64,000 nt of DNA from Cardiobacterium sp. Marseille-Q4385. Lineage in GTDB: Bacteria > Pseudomonadota > Gammaproteobacteria > Cardiobacteriales > Cardiobacteriaceae. Below, piece after piece: positions 45,338-55,975 of this stretch. The stretch covers positions 1,812,501 through 1,876,500 of the forward strand of contig NZ_OU745373.1 of the NCBI RefSeq assembly GCF_916618745.1, in the 5' to 3' direction. The position numbers and the translations under genes were made by a program. The stretch's first letter is position 1. Each line of letters starts with the position of its first letter. Below the pieces are notes generated by a model that saw nothing but the letters and a program-made list of their open reading frames with translations, was not told the origin of the DNA and ran no database searches.

Positions 45338-45397
45338 TGGCTTGTGCGGCTTCCATCGCAATAAAAACAATATCCTACAAAAAAAAATCATCGAATC

Positions 45398-45427
45398 CTT
45401 GAAAGCGGAAACCCCCAACCCTATCTA
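45398..45427 (+). promoter_or_regulatory. Sigma-32 (heat-shock) promoter of groESL
   Basis: CTTGAAA (45398-45404), 14 bases, then CCCTATCTA (45419-45427), a near-consensus RpoH promoter 65 bases upstream of groES. A hairpin CCCGCT-TCCT-AGCGGG (45448-45463) lies in the leader. Confidence 0.85.
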
Positions 45428-45491
45428 GGGCCTTGTGTGATTAACACCCCCGCTTCCTAGCGGGCTTTCATTTTTACATTAGGAGAAAAAC

Positions 45492-45776
45492 ATGAACCTT
45501 CGACCCTTGCACGACCGCGTCATCGTCAAACGTCAGGAAAAAGAAACCACCACCGCTGGCGGTATCGTCCTCGCCAGCAGCGCCGCTGAAAAACCCTCTG
45601 AAGGCGTTGTCGTCGCCGTTGGCCCGGGCAAAGTCGTAGACGGCGCCCTCCGCCCGCTGGATGTCAAAGCTGGCGACCGCGTCCTCTTCGGCAAATACAC
45701 CGGTTCCGAAGTCAAAGTAGATGGCGAAGACTACGTCATCATGCGCGAAGAAGAAATTTTCGCCGTCATCCAGTAA
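45492..45776 (+). CDS. groES: Co-chaperonin GroES
   Basis: The 10-kDa lid of the GroEL folding chamber. The 94-residue protein reads MNLRPLHDRVIVKRQEKETTTAGGIVLASSAAEKPSEG, with the mobile loop in that region. GDRVLFGKYTGSEVKVDGEDYVIMREEEIFAVI closes the domain. AGGAG precedes the ATG; groEL follows after 37 bases. Confidence 0.98.
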   Translation: MNLRPLHDRVIVKRQEKETTTAGGIVLASSAAEKPSEGVVVAVGPGKVVDGALRPLDVKAGDRVLFGKYTGSEVKVDGEDYVIMREEEIFAVIQ

Positions 45777-45813
45777 CCATCCGATTTCAATAAAATTTTA
45801 GGAGTTTAAGCAT

Positions 45814-47457
<1,644 letters not shown>

Positions 47458-47478
47458 GCCCCGCTTGAGCCAAGCACT

Positions 47479-47508
47479 AGCCGGATTCCCACGGGAATCC
47501 GGCTTTTT
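47479..47508 (+). terminator. Terminator of groESL
   Basis: AGCCGGATTCCC / GGGAATCCGGCT stem of 12 bp followed by TTTTT, 21 bases after groEL. Confidence 0.93.
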
Positions 47509-47530
47509 CATAAACAATTCCCTAAAAAAC

Positions 47531-49009
47531 ATGAAAAAAATCCTCACTCTCGCCGTCATCCTCGGCATTACCGCCGCCGGTGCCCCCTATCTCGCCGGTC
47601 AGCTCACCGAACAACGCCTGTACGACAAAGTTGATGGTTCGCTTGGCGAACAGGCTGCCAAACACCTGGGACTCAAACTTGGTCTGGAAAACTACCAGCG
47701 AGGCTACGCATCATCGACTGCTACCCTCACTATCAGCACAGGTGACACCATCCGCCGTTACCCGCTCGACATCCGCCACGCGCCGCTGACCCTCACCGGC
47801 TTCGACATCACCCGCATCACCATCAAGCACCCCGCAGAGGCGCAATTACCCGACGGAGATTTGCGCGTCAACCTGCTGCGTAACCTCACCTACACCCAAC
47901 ACATTCCCGCCGAAGAAAAAAACGGCAATACCTTCAAGGGGGCGGACATCACCATCCAAGGCCCGGAGAAAGGCTTCCCGCTCAACAACACCCTCACCCT
48001 CGACATGCACGGCGTCCAGCAGGACAAAAGCACCTTCGAACCGGCGCAAATCACCTTCAACTACACCGACAGCGGCCTGACCCTGAACAGCCCGGTCATC
48101 AACTACCGCGATGACGACATCCAGGCCATCCTGCGCAACCCGCAAGTCAGCCTGCCTTTCATCACCGTGGATGGCAAACAGCTGCCTGCTCGCGTCGAAT
48201 ACCGCCTTGGCGAAAGCAGCTTCAAAACTGACGACGGCGATATTGACCTGAGCCTGCGCGACAACAGCCTCCTCCTCGGCATCGAAGAAGAAAACAGCAC
48301 CTACAACCTCATCGCCCGTCTCGACAGCCAGTTCACCATCGCTGGCGAGACCGCAAGCCAAATCAAAATGCTGCTGCCCGTTGTTCCCGACCAGTTTCAC
48401 TTCGACTACACCCTGAAAAACCTCAGCCCGCAAAGCGTACAAGCCGCTGCCGACCTCTTCCAGCAAGCCAAACCGCTACGTGGCGACAACAGCGCCGCCG
48501 CACTCGCGACGGACAGCATTAGCCAGCTCACGCAAAACCTGCCGTCCAACACCCTGGATGCCATGGTGGACAGCAAAGAACGCAGCGAAGTGCTGGTTGA
48601 CCAACTACAACGCGACCTGCTTGCGCGCGACCTCGGCCTGCACCTCGCCTTCGCCCTGAATGGCGCAGGTAAAGGCATCGGCGTTGACATCACCCTCGCC
48701 GAACACATCAAGAGCGAAGCCGACCTCGAAACCTTCAAAAATGGCAGCAAACCGCCGCTCGCACAATACCTGCACGGCAGCCGCCTGCATGCCCACATTG
48801 ACCGCGCCGTACTCGGCGGCCTGCTCGGTCAGTTCCTCAGCGCGGACGAACTGGCAAGAATGCACTTCGTCGCTGCTGACGACCGCTACACCCTCGATTT
48901 TGCGATCAACGCCGACGGCTACCAACTCAACGGCAAACCCCTGAGCGACGACGAACTTGCCGACTTCATGCGCGACCTGTTCGGCGCTGCATTGGGTGCG
49001 GAATACTGA
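47531..49009 (+). CDS. DUF945 (YdgA-like) family protein
   Basis: A 492-residue exported or membrane-anchored protein: MKKILTLAVILGITAAGAPYLAGQLTEQRLYDKVDGSLGEQAAKHLGLKLGLENYQRGYASSTATL is typical of the YdgA/DUF945 family. The remainder is beta-rich, with sets of polar alternation ending FADFMRD-like sequence (SDDELADFMRDLFGAALGAEY). Its molecular role is not established; E. coli YdgA is a surface-localised inner-membrane relative. ATG 47531 is 23 bases past the groEL terminator with only a weak ribosome site, so an upstream start is possible. Confidence 0.75.
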   Translation: MKKILTLAVILGITAAGAPYLAGQLTEQRLYDKVDGSLGEQAAKHLGLKLGLENYQRGYASSTATLTISTGDTIRRYPLDIRHAPLTLTGFDITRITIKHPAEAQLPDGDLRVNLLRNLTYTQHIPAEEKNGNTFKGADITIQGPEKGFPLNNTLTLDMHGVQQDKSTFEPAQITFNYTDSGLTLNSPVINYRDDDIQAILRNPQVSLPFITVDGKQLPARVEYRLGESSFKTDDGDIDLSLRDNSLLLGIEEENSTYNLIARLDSQFTIAGETASQIKMLLPVVPDQFHFDYTLKNLSPQSVQAAADLFQQAKPLRGDNSAAALATDSISQLTQNLPSNTLDAMVDSKERSEVLVDQLQRDLLARDLGLHLAFALNGAGKGIGVDITLAEHIKSEADLETFKNGSKPPLAQYLHGSRLHAHIDRAVLGGLLGQFLSADELARMHFVAADDRYTLDFAINADGYQLNGKPLSDDELADFMRDLFGAALGAEY

Positions 49010-49035
49010 ATATTGCGGGGAAACCACGCGGTCAG

Positions 49036-49100
49036 CCCGCTTGGCTGCCCCGCAAACCCAGTAACCGTCCCGCTTGGCAGTCGCCGCAAACCTATAACGG
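49036..49100 (-). repeat. Two tandem units carrying GCCAAGCGGG (minus orientation)
   Basis: Units at about 49036-49068 and 49069-49100 both read CCCGCTTGGC, then a variable part and CCGCAAACC. CCCGCTTGGC is the reverse complement of the GCCAAGCGGG core of the 25-bp repeat family. Confidence 0.6.
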
Positions 49101-49109
49101 AGAAACCTC

Positions 49110-49736
49110 ATGAAAAAACAATTTCTTACCCTCGCCATCCTCGCCACCCCGCTTGTTGCCAATGCGGATAATGAAGCCGTCGGCACCCCGCTTACTGCGC
49201 CGCCGGAGATTGCCGCCGTCTTCGCTGGTTCCGCCGGTACTGCGCGGACAGCCGAAGCCTACGATGTCAGCCCGGCAGAACTGGACCGCGCCATTGCCAC
49301 CTTCACCAACGGTATGCCGGGCGACAGCGCGCAATGGGCCGTTGCGCTGAAAAAGAGCTTTACTGCCTTCGAAGCCAATCATCCGCATACTTTCGGTGCG
49401 GCGCTCGGTGCCTTCCTTTTCAACAATTACCTCGTCTATCACGACTTGCCTCTGGATGACGCCGCAGATGCCGGTATGAAAAGCGTCATCGCCCAGTACG
49501 ACCGCCTTGTGCGCGAACATCCGGAGGACTATGCCGCCGCTGACAAAGAGAAATACATCAGTATGATCATGGCAGGTTCCTACGCCGCGATGGTGCTGCA
49601 CGGTCACCATCAGGACAAAAGCCTCGCAGGACAGTACGCCTTCCTGAAAAGTGCCGCCGGGTCCGCCCTCGAAAACTACTTCAAGGTCCCCGTTGACCGC
49701 GTTGTCCTCGAAAACGGTCAACTGATTGCCCGCTGA
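49110..49736 (+). CDS. Secreted protein of unknown function with shared N-terminal module
   Basis: A 208-residue protein with a signal peptide (MKKQFLTLAILATPLVANA) and mature start DNEAVGTPLTAPPEIAAVFAG. It then has a helical region (FTAFEANHPHTFGAALGAFLFNNYLVYHDLPLDDAADAGMKSVIAQYDRLVREHPEDYAAADKEKYISMIMAGSYAAMVLHGH). It loosely recalls DUF6683-type periplasmic proteins, but I would not name it. The mature N-terminus is the same as in the next gene. GGAG precedes the ATG. Confidence 0.7.
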   Translation: MKKQFLTLAILATPLVANADNEAVGTPLTAPPEIAAVFAGSAGTARTAEAYDVSPAELDRAIATFTNGMPGDSAQWAVALKKSFTAFEANHPHTFGAALGAFLFNNYLVYHDLPLDDAADAGMKSVIAQYDRLVREHPEDYAAADKEKYISMIMAGSYAAMVLHGHHQDKSLAGQYAFLKSAAGSALENYFKVPVDRVVLENGQLIAR

Positions 49737-49903
49737 CCGTCCCCCCTTTCGCCCTTTGGCGAAAGGGGGCAATTGGAATACGCATGAAGCTGCCTTGGCT
49801 CCACCCTTCCGGTTTGGACGCCCTGCGGAAAATACCGAAGGCAGCGATTCTGACATCATCAATGCCTCGCCTCGCACCGCCCTTTGTCCATCAAGGAAAC
49901 CCC

Positions 49904-50674
49904 ATGAAAAGACCCTCGCTCATCCTCGCCCTCCTTGCCGCCCCGCTTGCTGCAACGGCAGATAACGAAGCTGTCGGCACCCCGCTCACTGCGCCGCCGG
50001 AGATTGCCGCCGTCCTCGCCCGTCCCGTGAATCCCACCCCTCAAGCCGAAGCATCCGCACAGGATCAGGCGTTGTTTACTGCTGCCAAAGCGGGCGACAG
50101 CGCGCGCTGCCGCGAACTCATCAAGCAGGGCGCAAACCCGAACGCTATCCACAAAGAACTGTCCCTGCTGGACTGGGCGATCAAAGGAGGCAACAAACGT
50201 GCCGTGACCACCCTGCTGGAAGTCGGCGCCGACCCCAACTTCCTCGGCCCGATGCGCGATACCCCGATGCACCTCGGTGCTATCGTCCACGACCCGTGGT
50301 ATCTGAAAACCCTGCTGGCACACGGCGGCGACCCGAACGTACGCAACGTCCTCGGCGAAACCCCGCTCTTTCGCGCCATCGACTGGGGGGAAACCAGCAA
50401 AAACATCGACCTGCTGCTCAAAGCCGGGGCAGACATCCACGCCAAGGCGAAAGACGGCCGTACCCTGCTGCACCAGGCCGCACTCGTCCACGCGCATGAC
50501 GACTTGTGGCGCTTCCTGCAAATGGGCGTTGACCCGCGCGCCAGAGACGACCTAGGCAACACCTTCCAGCGCGACTTTTTCCCCTACCCGCACAAAGAAG
50601 CGTTCGGTAAAAAAGTGCGTGCCTGGCTGGAGAAAAACGGCATTCCTGTCGAGAGCGAAGCAGACTGGAAATAG
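49904..50674 (+). CDS. Secreted ankyrin-repeat protein
   Basis: A 256-residue protein with signal peptide MKRPSLILALLAAPLAATA, the module DNEAVGTPLTAPPEIAAVLAR shared with the preceding gene, and then four to five ankyrin repeats from about residue 55. Examples are DQALFTAAKAGDSARCRELIKQGANPNAI, ELSLLDWAIKGGNKRAVTTLLEVGADPNF and GETPLFRAIDWGETSKNIDLLLKAGADIHAKAKDGRTLLHQAA. ATG 49904 follows AAGGAA; a longer in-frame start at 49784 would destroy the signal peptide. The likely role is protein binding in the periplasm. Confidence 0.8.
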   Translation: MKRPSLILALLAAPLAATADNEAVGTPLTAPPEIAAVLARPVNPTPQAEASAQDQALFTAAKAGDSARCRELIKQGANPNAIHKELSLLDWAIKGGNKRAVTTLLEVGADPNFLGPMRDTPMHLGAIVHDPWYLKTLLAHGGDPNVRNVLGETPLFRAIDWGETSKNIDLLLKAGADIHAKAKDGRTLLHQAALVHAHDDLWRFLQMGVDPRARDDLGNTFQRDFFPYPHKEAFGKKVRAWLEKNGIPVESEADWK

Positions 50675-50684
50675 GAAAGAAAAA

Positions 50685-50709
50685 AAGCCGCCCGCAGGCG
50701 GCTTTTTTT
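50685..50709. terminator. Bidirectional terminator between the ankyrin gene and oppA
   Basis: AAGCCGCC / GGCGGCTT hairpin with A-run before and T-run after. It has the same sequence as the terminator at 55944-55968. Confidence 0.9.
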
Positions 50710-50725
50710 ATTCACGCAAGGCGCG

Positions 50726-52315
50726 TTATTTTTCGATCCGCAGGAAGCGGGACGGGTTCAGGTTCATGACGTTGGCGGTATAGCCTTTGACGTAGGGTTT
50801 GACCAGGCGTTTGCTGACGTAGCTGTAAATCGGCGCGATGACGTAATCGTCCACCAGTTGTTTTTCAGCAGCTTGCAGCAGTGCAGCGCGTTTGCCTGCA
50901 TCCTGTTCCTGACTCGCTTGTTGCAGCAGTTCGTCGTATTTGGCGTTGCTGTAGCCGGAGTCGTTTAGCCCCGCCTTGCTGGTGTAGAGTTCGAGGAAGG
51001 TGTTGGCATCGTTGTAATCGCCGATCCAGCCCGCGCGGAAGATTTGGGTTTGCTGTTTTTCCTGGCGGGTGGCGAGGAAGACTTTCCATTCCTGGTTGGT
51101 CATCTCGGTTTCGACGCCCAGGGTCTTTTTCCACATGGCGGCAATGGCAACGGCGATTTTTTTGTGGTTCACGTCGGTGTTGTAAAGCAGTTCGACGTGC
51201 AGCGGTTTGTCTTTGCTATAGCCCGCTTCGGCGTAGAGTTTTTGCGCCCGCTCGTTGCGCTCTTGCTGGCTGAGGTCGGCGTAGGCAGGGTGGTAGTTGT
51301 CGTAGCCGTTGATGCCCGGCGGCACCATGCCGTAGGCGGGTTTTTCGCCGACGCCGGTGATTTTGCCGGTGATGATGTCGCGGTCGATGGCAAGCGACAG
51401 GGCTTCGCGCAGTTTCGGGTTGTCCTTGAAGGGCGGACGGGTGAGGTTGAAGCCGTAGAAGTAGGTGCCGAGGTAGGTGCCAATGACGAGTTCGTCTTTC
51501 AGGTTTTCCCGCAGCCATTTGATCTGGTCGTCGGGGATTTCGTAGGTCATGTCGAGTTCGCCCGCCCGGTAACGCTTGATTTCGGTGTTTTTGTCTTCGG
51601 TCGGGTAGTAGATGACCTGGTCGATTTTGACGGTGTCTTTATCCCAATAGGTGTCGGATTTGGCCAGGGTGATGTGCGCGTTCGGCTGCCAGGCGGTCAT
51701 TTTGTAGGCACCGTTGCTGACGATGTTTTCCGGGCGGATCCAGGCTTTGCCGTGTTTTTCCACGATGTGTTGCGGCACGGGTGCGGTGCTGGCGTGGGTG
51801 AGCATGTCAAGGAAGTAGGGGGTGCTGGCTTCGAGTTCGACTTGCACGGTGTATTCGTCCAGCGCTTTGATGCCAAGCTGGCTGAGGTCTTTGATTTCGC
51901 CTTCGGCGATGGCCTGGGCGTTTTTCACCGGGTAGAGGAGGAAGCCGTATTTGCCGCCGGCGGCGGGGTCAACGTCGCGCTGCCAGGCATAGACAACGTC
52001 GGCAGCGGTCAGCGGGGTGCCGTCTGACCAGGTGGTGTGGCGCAGGTGGAAGGTGTAGGTTTTGCCGTCTGCCGAGATGTCCCATTTTTCGGCGACGCCG
52101 GGGATGATGTTGGCGGCACCGTCGCGCGTGGTCAGACCTTCGAAGAGATCCAGCATGATGTTCGCTTCTGGCATGCCTTCGGCGATTTGCGGGTCGATGG
52201 TCTTCGGCTCGGAGCCGTTGCCCCGGCGCAGCACGGTTTCGGCATGGGCGCTCTGCATAATGCCGCTTATGGCTACGGCAAGCAGGGTTAGTAGTGTTTT
52301 TTGTCGGGTTTTCAT
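50726..52315 (-). CDS. oppA: Oligopeptide ABC transporter substrate-binding protein
   Basis: A periplasmic peptide-binding protein (SBP family 5). The 529-residue precursor has signal peptide MKTRQKTLLTLLAVAISGIMQSAHA and mature start ETVLRRGNGSEPKTIDPQIAEGMPEANIMLDLFEGLTTRDG, typical of OppA/MppA. WSDGTPLTAADVVYAWQRDVDPAAGGKYGFLL and the peptide-cleft segment of the C-lobe also fit. No lipobox is seen. It is transcribed away from oppBCDF, unlike the usual oppABCDF order. Confidence 0.94.
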   Translation of the reverse strand: MKTRQKTLLTLLAVAISGIMQSAHAETVLRRGNGSEPKTIDPQIAEGMPEANIMLDLFEGLTTRDGAANIIPGVAEKWDISADGKTYTFHLRHTTWSDGTPLTAADVVYAWQRDVDPAAGGKYGFLLYPVKNAQAIAEGEIKDLSQLGIKALDEYTVQVELEASTPYFLDMLTHASTAPVPQHIVEKHGKAWIRPENIVSNGAYKMTAWQPNAHITLAKSDTYWDKDTVKIDQVIYYPTEDKNTEIKRYRAGELDMTYEIPDDQIKWLRENLKDELVIGTYLGTYFYGFNLTRPPFKDNPKLREALSLAIDRDIITGKITGVGEKPAYGMVPPGINGYDNYHPAYADLSQQERNERAQKLYAEAGYSKDKPLHVELLYNTDVNHKKIAVAIAAMWKKTLGVETEMTNQEWKVFLATRQEKQQTQIFRAGWIGDYNDANTFLELYTSKAGLNDSGYSNAKYDELLQQASQEQDAGKRAALLQAAEKQLVDDYVIAPIYSYVSKRLVKPYVKGYTANVMNLNPSRFLRIEK

Positions 52316-52453
52316 GGTTTTGCTCCGGTTTTGCGTCTGTAAGGAGGTTTTTCAGCCTACCACAATCATTTTTCATGCGTTATTATCCGGCGACGCCTGT
52401 CGGCGCTTTATTTTTTATCATCATGATTTTGCAAGACTTATGGGAGTCTGCTT

Positions 52454-53416
52454 ATGTTCCGTTATGTGTTGCGCCGCTTGCTGGTGGCGATTCCGACGCT
52501 GCTGGTGATTATTTCTCTGGCGTTTTTTATGGTGCGTGCCGCGCCCGGTGGGCCGTTTGATCTGGAGCGTAAGCTGCCGCCGGAGATTGAGGCGAACCTG
52601 AACCGCGTCTATCATCTCGACGAGCCGCTTTATCAGCAGTATTTCCGCTATATGGGCAATGTGCTGCGCGGCGATCTGGGGCCGTCGTTCCAGTATCCCG
52701 ACCGTACGGTGAACGAGATGATCAGCGACGGTTTTGCCGTGTCCTTCCAGCTGGGCATGACGGCGATCGTGATCGCCGTGCTGCTGGGTTCGCTGCTCGG
52801 CATCAGCGCCGCCATCCGCCAAAATAGCAACGCCGATTACGGCATCATGAGCTTTGCCATGATCGGTATCACCATTCCGAATTTTGTCATGGCGCCGCTG
52901 CTCACGTTGCTGTTCGCAGTTGATCTGCGTGCCTGGTTTTTGCAGCACGGCTGGAATGATGCCTGGCTGCCGCGCGCCGGCGGCTGGGGCGAATACGGCA
53001 TCACTCAGGCGATCCTGCCCGTGACTTGCCTTGCCCTGCCGCAGATTGCCTATGTTGCCCGTCTGATGCGCGGCTCAATGATCGAGGTGCTGCATACCAA
53101 TCATGTGCGCACCGCCCGCGCCAAGGGATTGACAGAATGGCAGGTGATTGTCCGCCACTGCCTGAAACCGGCGTTGCTGCCGGTGGTCAGCTATCTCGGC
53201 CCGGCCTGCGCGGCGGTGATGACCGGTTCGGTCGTCATCGAGCAGATTTTCGGCATCCCCGGCATTGGCCGCTATTTTGTCCAGGGGGCGCTGAACCGCG
53301 ATTACACCCTCGTTCTCGGCGTAGTCGTGTTCTATGGCGCGCTGATCATGCTGTTCAACCTGCTGGTTGACCTCGCCTATGCCTATCTTGATCCGAAAGT
53401 GAGACTGCAATCATGA
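52454..53416 (+). CDS. oppB: Oligopeptide ABC transporter permease OppB
   Basis: An inner-membrane permease. It has 320 residues and six spans; start MFRYVLRRLLVAIPTLLVIISLAFFMVRAAPGGPFDLERKLPPEI is the OppB pattern. The EAA loop that docks the ATPase is RTARAKGLTEWQVIVRHCLKPALLPVV. Overlaps oppC by four bases. Divergent from oppA across 138 bases. Confidence 0.95.
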   Translation: MFRYVLRRLLVAIPTLLVIISLAFFMVRAAPGGPFDLERKLPPEIEANLNRVYHLDEPLYQQYFRYMGNVLRGDLGPSFQYPDRTVNEMISDGFAVSFQLGMTAIVIAVLLGSLLGISAAIRQNSNADYGIMSFAMIGITIPNFVMAPLLTLLFAVDLRAWFLQHGWNDAWLPRAGGWGEYGITQAILPVTCLALPQIAYVARLMRGSMIEVLHTNHVRTARAKGLTEWQVIVRHCLKPALLPVVSYLGPACAAVMTGSVVIEQIFGIPGIGRYFVQGALNRDYTLVLGVVVFYGALIMLFNLLVDLAYAYLDPKVRLQS

Positions 53417-54300
53417 GCCAAGCTGTTTCTTTGACCAAATCCGCCACCCCACAAGGGCAGAGCCTGTGGAAACTGGCCCGACGTCGCCTGCTGCGCAACA
53501 AGGCGGCGATGATTTCCTTCGCCATTCTCTTTCTTCTCACCGTTCTTGCTCTGATTACGCCGTATCTGCGCCCATTTGCCATTGATGAAGTCTTCTGGGA
53601 CGACATGGGCACGGCGCCCAGTCTGGAAAACGGCCACTGGTTCGGTACCGACGTCAACGGCCGCGATCTCTTCATCCGTACCATGTTCGGCATCCGTATC
53701 TCCTTGCTCGTCGGCCTGTGCGCGACAGTGGTCAGCCTCATCATCGGCGTTACCTACGGTGCCATCGCCGGCTACGCTGGTGGTCGTCTCGACAGTGTGA
53801 TGATGCGCGTGGTGGATGTGCTCTACGCCATGCCGTTCATGTTTTTCGTCATCCTGCTGATGGTCTTTTTCGGCAAGAACATCTATCTGATGTTTGCCGC
53901 CATCGGCGCCATCGAATGGCTGACCATGGCGCGCATCGTGCGCGGCCAGGCGATGAGCCTGCGCCACAAGGAATTTATTGCCGCTGCTGATGCGCTTGGT
54001 GTCTTGAGCGAGAGCATCATCAAGCGGCATATCGTGCCGAATACGCTGGGCACGGTGATTGTGTACGTGACGCTCACCATCCCCGCCGTCATCCTCACCG
54101 AGAGTTTCTTGAGCTTCCTCGGCCTCGGCGTGCAGGAACCGATGACCAGCCTCGGTGTACTGATTTCCGAAGGGGCGAAACAAATGGAAAGCGCGCCGTG
54201 GCTGCTGCTGTTCCCGGCGCTTATCCTCGCCACCATCCTTTTCTGCTTCAACTTTATCGGCGACGGCCTGCGCGACGCCCTCGACCCGAAAGACCGGTGA
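53413..54300 (+). CDS. oppC: Oligopeptide ABC transporter permease OppC
   Basis: The second permease. It has 295 residues with an N-terminal cytoplasmic extension (LWKLARRRLLRNKAAMISFAILFLLTVLALITPYL). GTDVNGRDLFIRTMFGIRISLLVGL is the OppC/DppC signature, and the EAA loop is EFIAAADALGVLSESIIKRHIVPNTLG. Ends GDGLRDALDPKDR as usual. Translation is coupled to oppB; oppDF follows after six bases. Confidence 0.95.
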   Translation: MSQAVSLTKSATPQGQSLWKLARRRLLRNKAAMISFAILFLLTVLALITPYLRPFAIDEVFWDDMGTAPSLENGHWFGTDVNGRDLFIRTMFGIRISLLVGLCATVVSLIIGVTYGAIAGYAGGRLDSVMMRVVDVLYAMPFMFFVILLMVFFGKNIYLMFAAIGAIEWLTMARIVRGQAMSLRHKEFIAAADALGVLSESIIKRHIVPNTLGTVIVYVTLTIPAVILTESFLSFLGLGVQEPMTSLGVLISEGAKQMESAPWLLLFPALILATILFCFNFIGDGLRDALDPKDR

Positions 54301-54306
54301 GTAGCC

Positions 54307-55923
54307 ATGAATAACCCTGCCAATCCCCTCTTGCTGCGGATCACCGATCTCGACGTCAGCTTCCACATCAACGACGATACCGTCCACGCCGTGCGCGGCG
54401 TCAGCCTCGACCTGCACAAAGGCGAAACGCTGGCGCTGGTCGGCGAATCCGGTTCGGGCAAATCCGTGACCGCGATGAGCATCGTCCGCCTGCATCCGCC
54501 GCATATCACCGCCTATGGCAGCAACTCGCGCATCGAATTCGACGGCGTCTCCGTGCTTGATGCCGACGAAAAGACCCTGCGCCGCCTACGGGGCAACCGC
54601 ATCGGCATGATTTTCCAGGAGCCGATGACCTCGCTGAACCCGTACATGCGCATCGGCGAACAGCTTGGCGAAGCGATCAGCGCGCACCACCCTGAAACTG
54701 CCGCCGCTGACATCCACACCCGCTGCAAAACCCTGCTCGAACGCGTCGGCATCAACGACGTCGAACGCCGCCTGCAACAATACCCGCACGAATTTTCCGG
54801 CGGACAGTTGCAGCGCATCATGATCGCGATGGCGCTGATCAACGAACCCGACCTGCTTATCGCCGACGAGCCGACCACTGCGCTGGATGTCACCATCCAG
54901 GCGGAAATCCTTGACCTCCTGCACGACCTGCAACGGCAGATGGGCATGGCCATCATCTTCATCACCCACGACCTCGGCCTCGCCCACCACTACGCGGAAA
55001 ACGTCTGCGTCATGCGTCTTGGGGAAATCGTCGAACAGGGCAGCATCAAGCAGGTCTTCGCCGCGCCGCAGCACGCCTACACCATCGAACTCATCAACGC
55101 CAAGCCGGAAGGCATGAAAACGCCGGTCGCGGCAGATGCACCGCTCCTGCTCTCCGCCAAAAACGTGCACGTCGAATTCGTCACCGAACGCAGCTTCTTC
55201 GGCAAACCGCGCAAAACCTTCCACGCGGTGAAAGGCATCGATCTCGACCTGCACCGGGGGCAGACCGTCGGCATCGTCGGTGAATCCGGTTCGGGCAAAA
55301 GCACCTTCGGCAAAGCGCTCCTGCACATGCTGCCGTACCGGGGCGACATCCGCTTTGAAACGCATGACCTCGGCAACGTCGGCGGCAAAGACCTGCAAAA
55401 ACTCAAGGCGGATATGCAAATCGTCTTCCAGGATCCCTACGGCTCTCTCTCGCCGCGCCTGACCATCGGCGAAATCATCGGCGAAGGCCTGCTTGTGCAC
55501 CAGCCGCAGCTCAGCAGCAAACAGCGGCAGGAAAAAGTGGCGGCGATGCTGGAAGAAGTCTCGCTGTCGCCGGCGATGATCAACCGCTACCCGCACGAAT
55601 TTTCCGGTGGGCAGCGGCAGCGCATCGCCATCGCCCGCGCCGTCATCCTTGAACCCAAATTCATCCTCCTTGACGAACCGACCTCGGCGCTCGACCGCTC
55701 GATACAAGTGAAAGTCGTCGAACTCCTGCGCGACCTGCAACAAAAATACCGCCTCTCCTACGTCTTCATCAGCCACGACCTCTCGGTGGTGCGCGCCATG
55801 AGCGACGACGTCCTCGTGATGAAACAGGGCGAAGTGGTCGAACGCGGTAGCGCCGAACAAATCTTCAACGCGCCGCAGACAGAATATGCGCAGCGTCTGA
55901 TGCGCGCGGCGTTTGAACTGTAA
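54307..55923 (+). CDS. oppDF: Fused oligopeptide ABC transporter ATPase (OppD-OppF type)
   Basis: Two ATPase domains in one 538-residue chain power peptide import. Domain 1 has Walker A GESGSGKS (46-53), signature FSGGQLQR and Walker B LLIADEPTTALD. Domain 2 has Walker A GESGSGKS (325-332), signature FSGGQRQR and Walker B ILLDEPTSALD. The layout resembles YejF and other fused family-5 importers, whereas classical Opp uses two genes. Last gene of oppBC-DF, before a terminator. Confidence 0.93.
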   Translation: MNNPANPLLLRITDLDVSFHINDDTVHAVRGVSLDLHKGETLALVGESGSGKSVTAMSIVRLHPPHITAYGSNSRIEFDGVSVLDADEKTLRRLRGNRIGMIFQEPMTSLNPYMRIGEQLGEAISAHHPETAAADIHTRCKTLLERVGINDVERRLQQYPHEFSGGQLQRIMIAMALINEPDLLIADEPTTALDVTIQAEILDLLHDLQRQMGMAIIFITHDLGLAHHYAENVCVMRLGEIVEQGSIKQVFAAPQHAYTIELINAKPEGMKTPVAADAPLLLSAKNVHVEFVTERSFFGKPRKTFHAVKGIDLDLHRGQTVGIVGESGSGKSTFGKALLHMLPYRGDIRFETHDLGNVGGKDLQKLKADMQIVFQDPYGSLSPRLTIGEIIGEGLLVHQPQLSSKQRQEKVAAMLEEVSLSPAMINRYPHEFSGGQRQRIAIARAVILEPKFILLDEPTSALDRSIQVKVVELLRDLQQKYRLSYVFISHDLSVVRAMSDDVLVMKQGEVVERGSAEQIFNAPQTEYAQRLMRAAFEL

Positions 55924-55943
55924 AACAGAAGCCGTATAACGAA

Positions 55944-55968
55944 AAAGCCGCCCGCAGGCGGCTTTTTT
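55944..55968. terminator. Bidirectional terminator between oppDF and the prpF-family gene
   Basis: AAGCCGCC / GGCGGCTT hairpin with flanking A- and T-runs, the same element as at 50685-50709. Confidence 0.9.
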
Positions 55969-55975
55969 TATGACA

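Noticed and set aside
49784..49903. Longer start for the ankyrin-repeat protein
   Set aside because: It would bury the signal peptide that begins at ATG 49904; no ribosome site is seen at 49784.
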